Part shown: in pieces, positions 63,898 to 64,000 of the stretch
How positions within the stretch are numbered: position 1 is the first letter of the stretch
Layout of the letters: each line of letters opens with the position of its first letter
NCBI RefSeq assembly: GCF_010894405.1
Contig: NZ_JAAIYA010000002.1
Location: 558,001-622,000, forward strand
Source of the DNA: Pyxidicoccus caerfyrddinensis
GTDB lineage: Bacteria; Myxococcota; Myxococcia; Myxococcales; Myxococcaceae
DNA length: 64,000 bases
Reading direction: 5' to 3'
Position numbers and translations under genes: made by a program
Notes under the pieces: generated by a model
Told to the model about the DNA's origin: nothing
The model's database searches: none
What the model saw: only the letters and a program-made list of their open reading frames with translations

Positions 63898-64000
63898 ATG
63901 AGTCCACATCCGAGGGCTTCCTCCTCCGTCGTCTCCCTCCTCCTCGCCGCCGCGCTGCTGAGTGCGTGCGGGGAGGACTCCCTCCCGCTGGACAGGCCGA
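63898..64000 (+). CDS. lipoprotein, N-terminal part (truncated by window end)
   Basis: The frame opens at ATG 63898, 12 bases after the DUF1501 stop, and runs off the window. SSSVVSLLLAAALLSACGED is a Sec signal with a lipobox (LLSAC). It is the fourth gene of the operon. Only about 34 codons are visible; function is unknown. Confidence 0.65.
   Translation, partial: MSPHPRASSSVVSLLLAAALLSACGEDSLPLDRP

Overview
The window is high-GC DNA with densely packed genes, frequent ATGA-type start/stop overlaps and many GTG/TTG starts. Several families point to a myxobacterium (order Myxococcales, close to Myxococcus, Corallococcus or Pyxidicoccus): a TIGR02265-type paralogous protein, a CorE-type metal-sensing sigma factor, short MSVRLPP-like amidase leaders, DUF1501 operons and multiple hybrid histidine kinases. 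No rRNA, tRNA or CRISPR array was seen. Placement is by inference from gene content; no database search was run.

Layout. 1-5029: the tail of a probable Ser/Thr kinase, a DUF2306 membrane protein divergent from a LysR regulator, a membrane protein, a DUF3592 protein, a RidA remnant and a low-GC secreted Cys-rich protein. 5030-5560: debris of an IS91-type transposase and an integrase. 5643-13688: a six-gene metal-efflux operon (TolC, small His-rich protein, HlyD adaptor, RND pump, cupredoxin lipoprotein, CorE-like sigma factor). 13869-15692: a GIY-YIG protein, an IS91 tail and a broken histidine kinase. 15693-19439: a large TIR-NACHT protein with membrane segments and a 48-bp tandem repeat, bracketed by IS91 remnants. 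19707-27355: a Cu(+) P1B ATPase, a secreted CPC-motif protein, a Rieske oxygenase, and an opposing operon of HMBD lipoprotein, TolC-like lipoprotein and Tat-exported multicopper oxidase. 28713-34687: a second RND efflux operon headed by a small Cys-rich protein.

34781-40345: amidohydrolase, MntP, peptidoglycan amidase, cysteine-synthase-like enzyme and a hybrid kinase. 41024-44360: a tightly overlapping three-gene operon with a KaiC-like ATPase and two proteins I cannot assign. 44525-53334: a four-PAS protein, a long Lhr-type helicase and a secreted subtilisin. 53400-59001: a phosphoesterase, then a light-sensing operon of heme oxygenase, bacteriophytochrome, response regulator and receiver-kinase. 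59011-64000: a DUF420 protein and a four-gene operon of DUF1549/1588/1585-like, lipoprotein, DUF1501 and a truncated lipoprotein.

The dominant theme is copper and heavy-metal handling across about 30 kb: two RND systems, a P-type ATPase, a multicopper oxidase, several metal-binding periplasmic proteins and a metal-responsive sigma factor. Two of these operons share a 29-nt upstream element (5537-5565 and 27488-27516) with GTCACA/GTTACA repeats 20 bp apart, which is a candidate common metal-responsive control site. The best candidates for poorly described biology are the TIR-NACHT-membrane-repeat protein and the KaiC-like three-gene operon; both resemble defence or conflict modules by architecture only.
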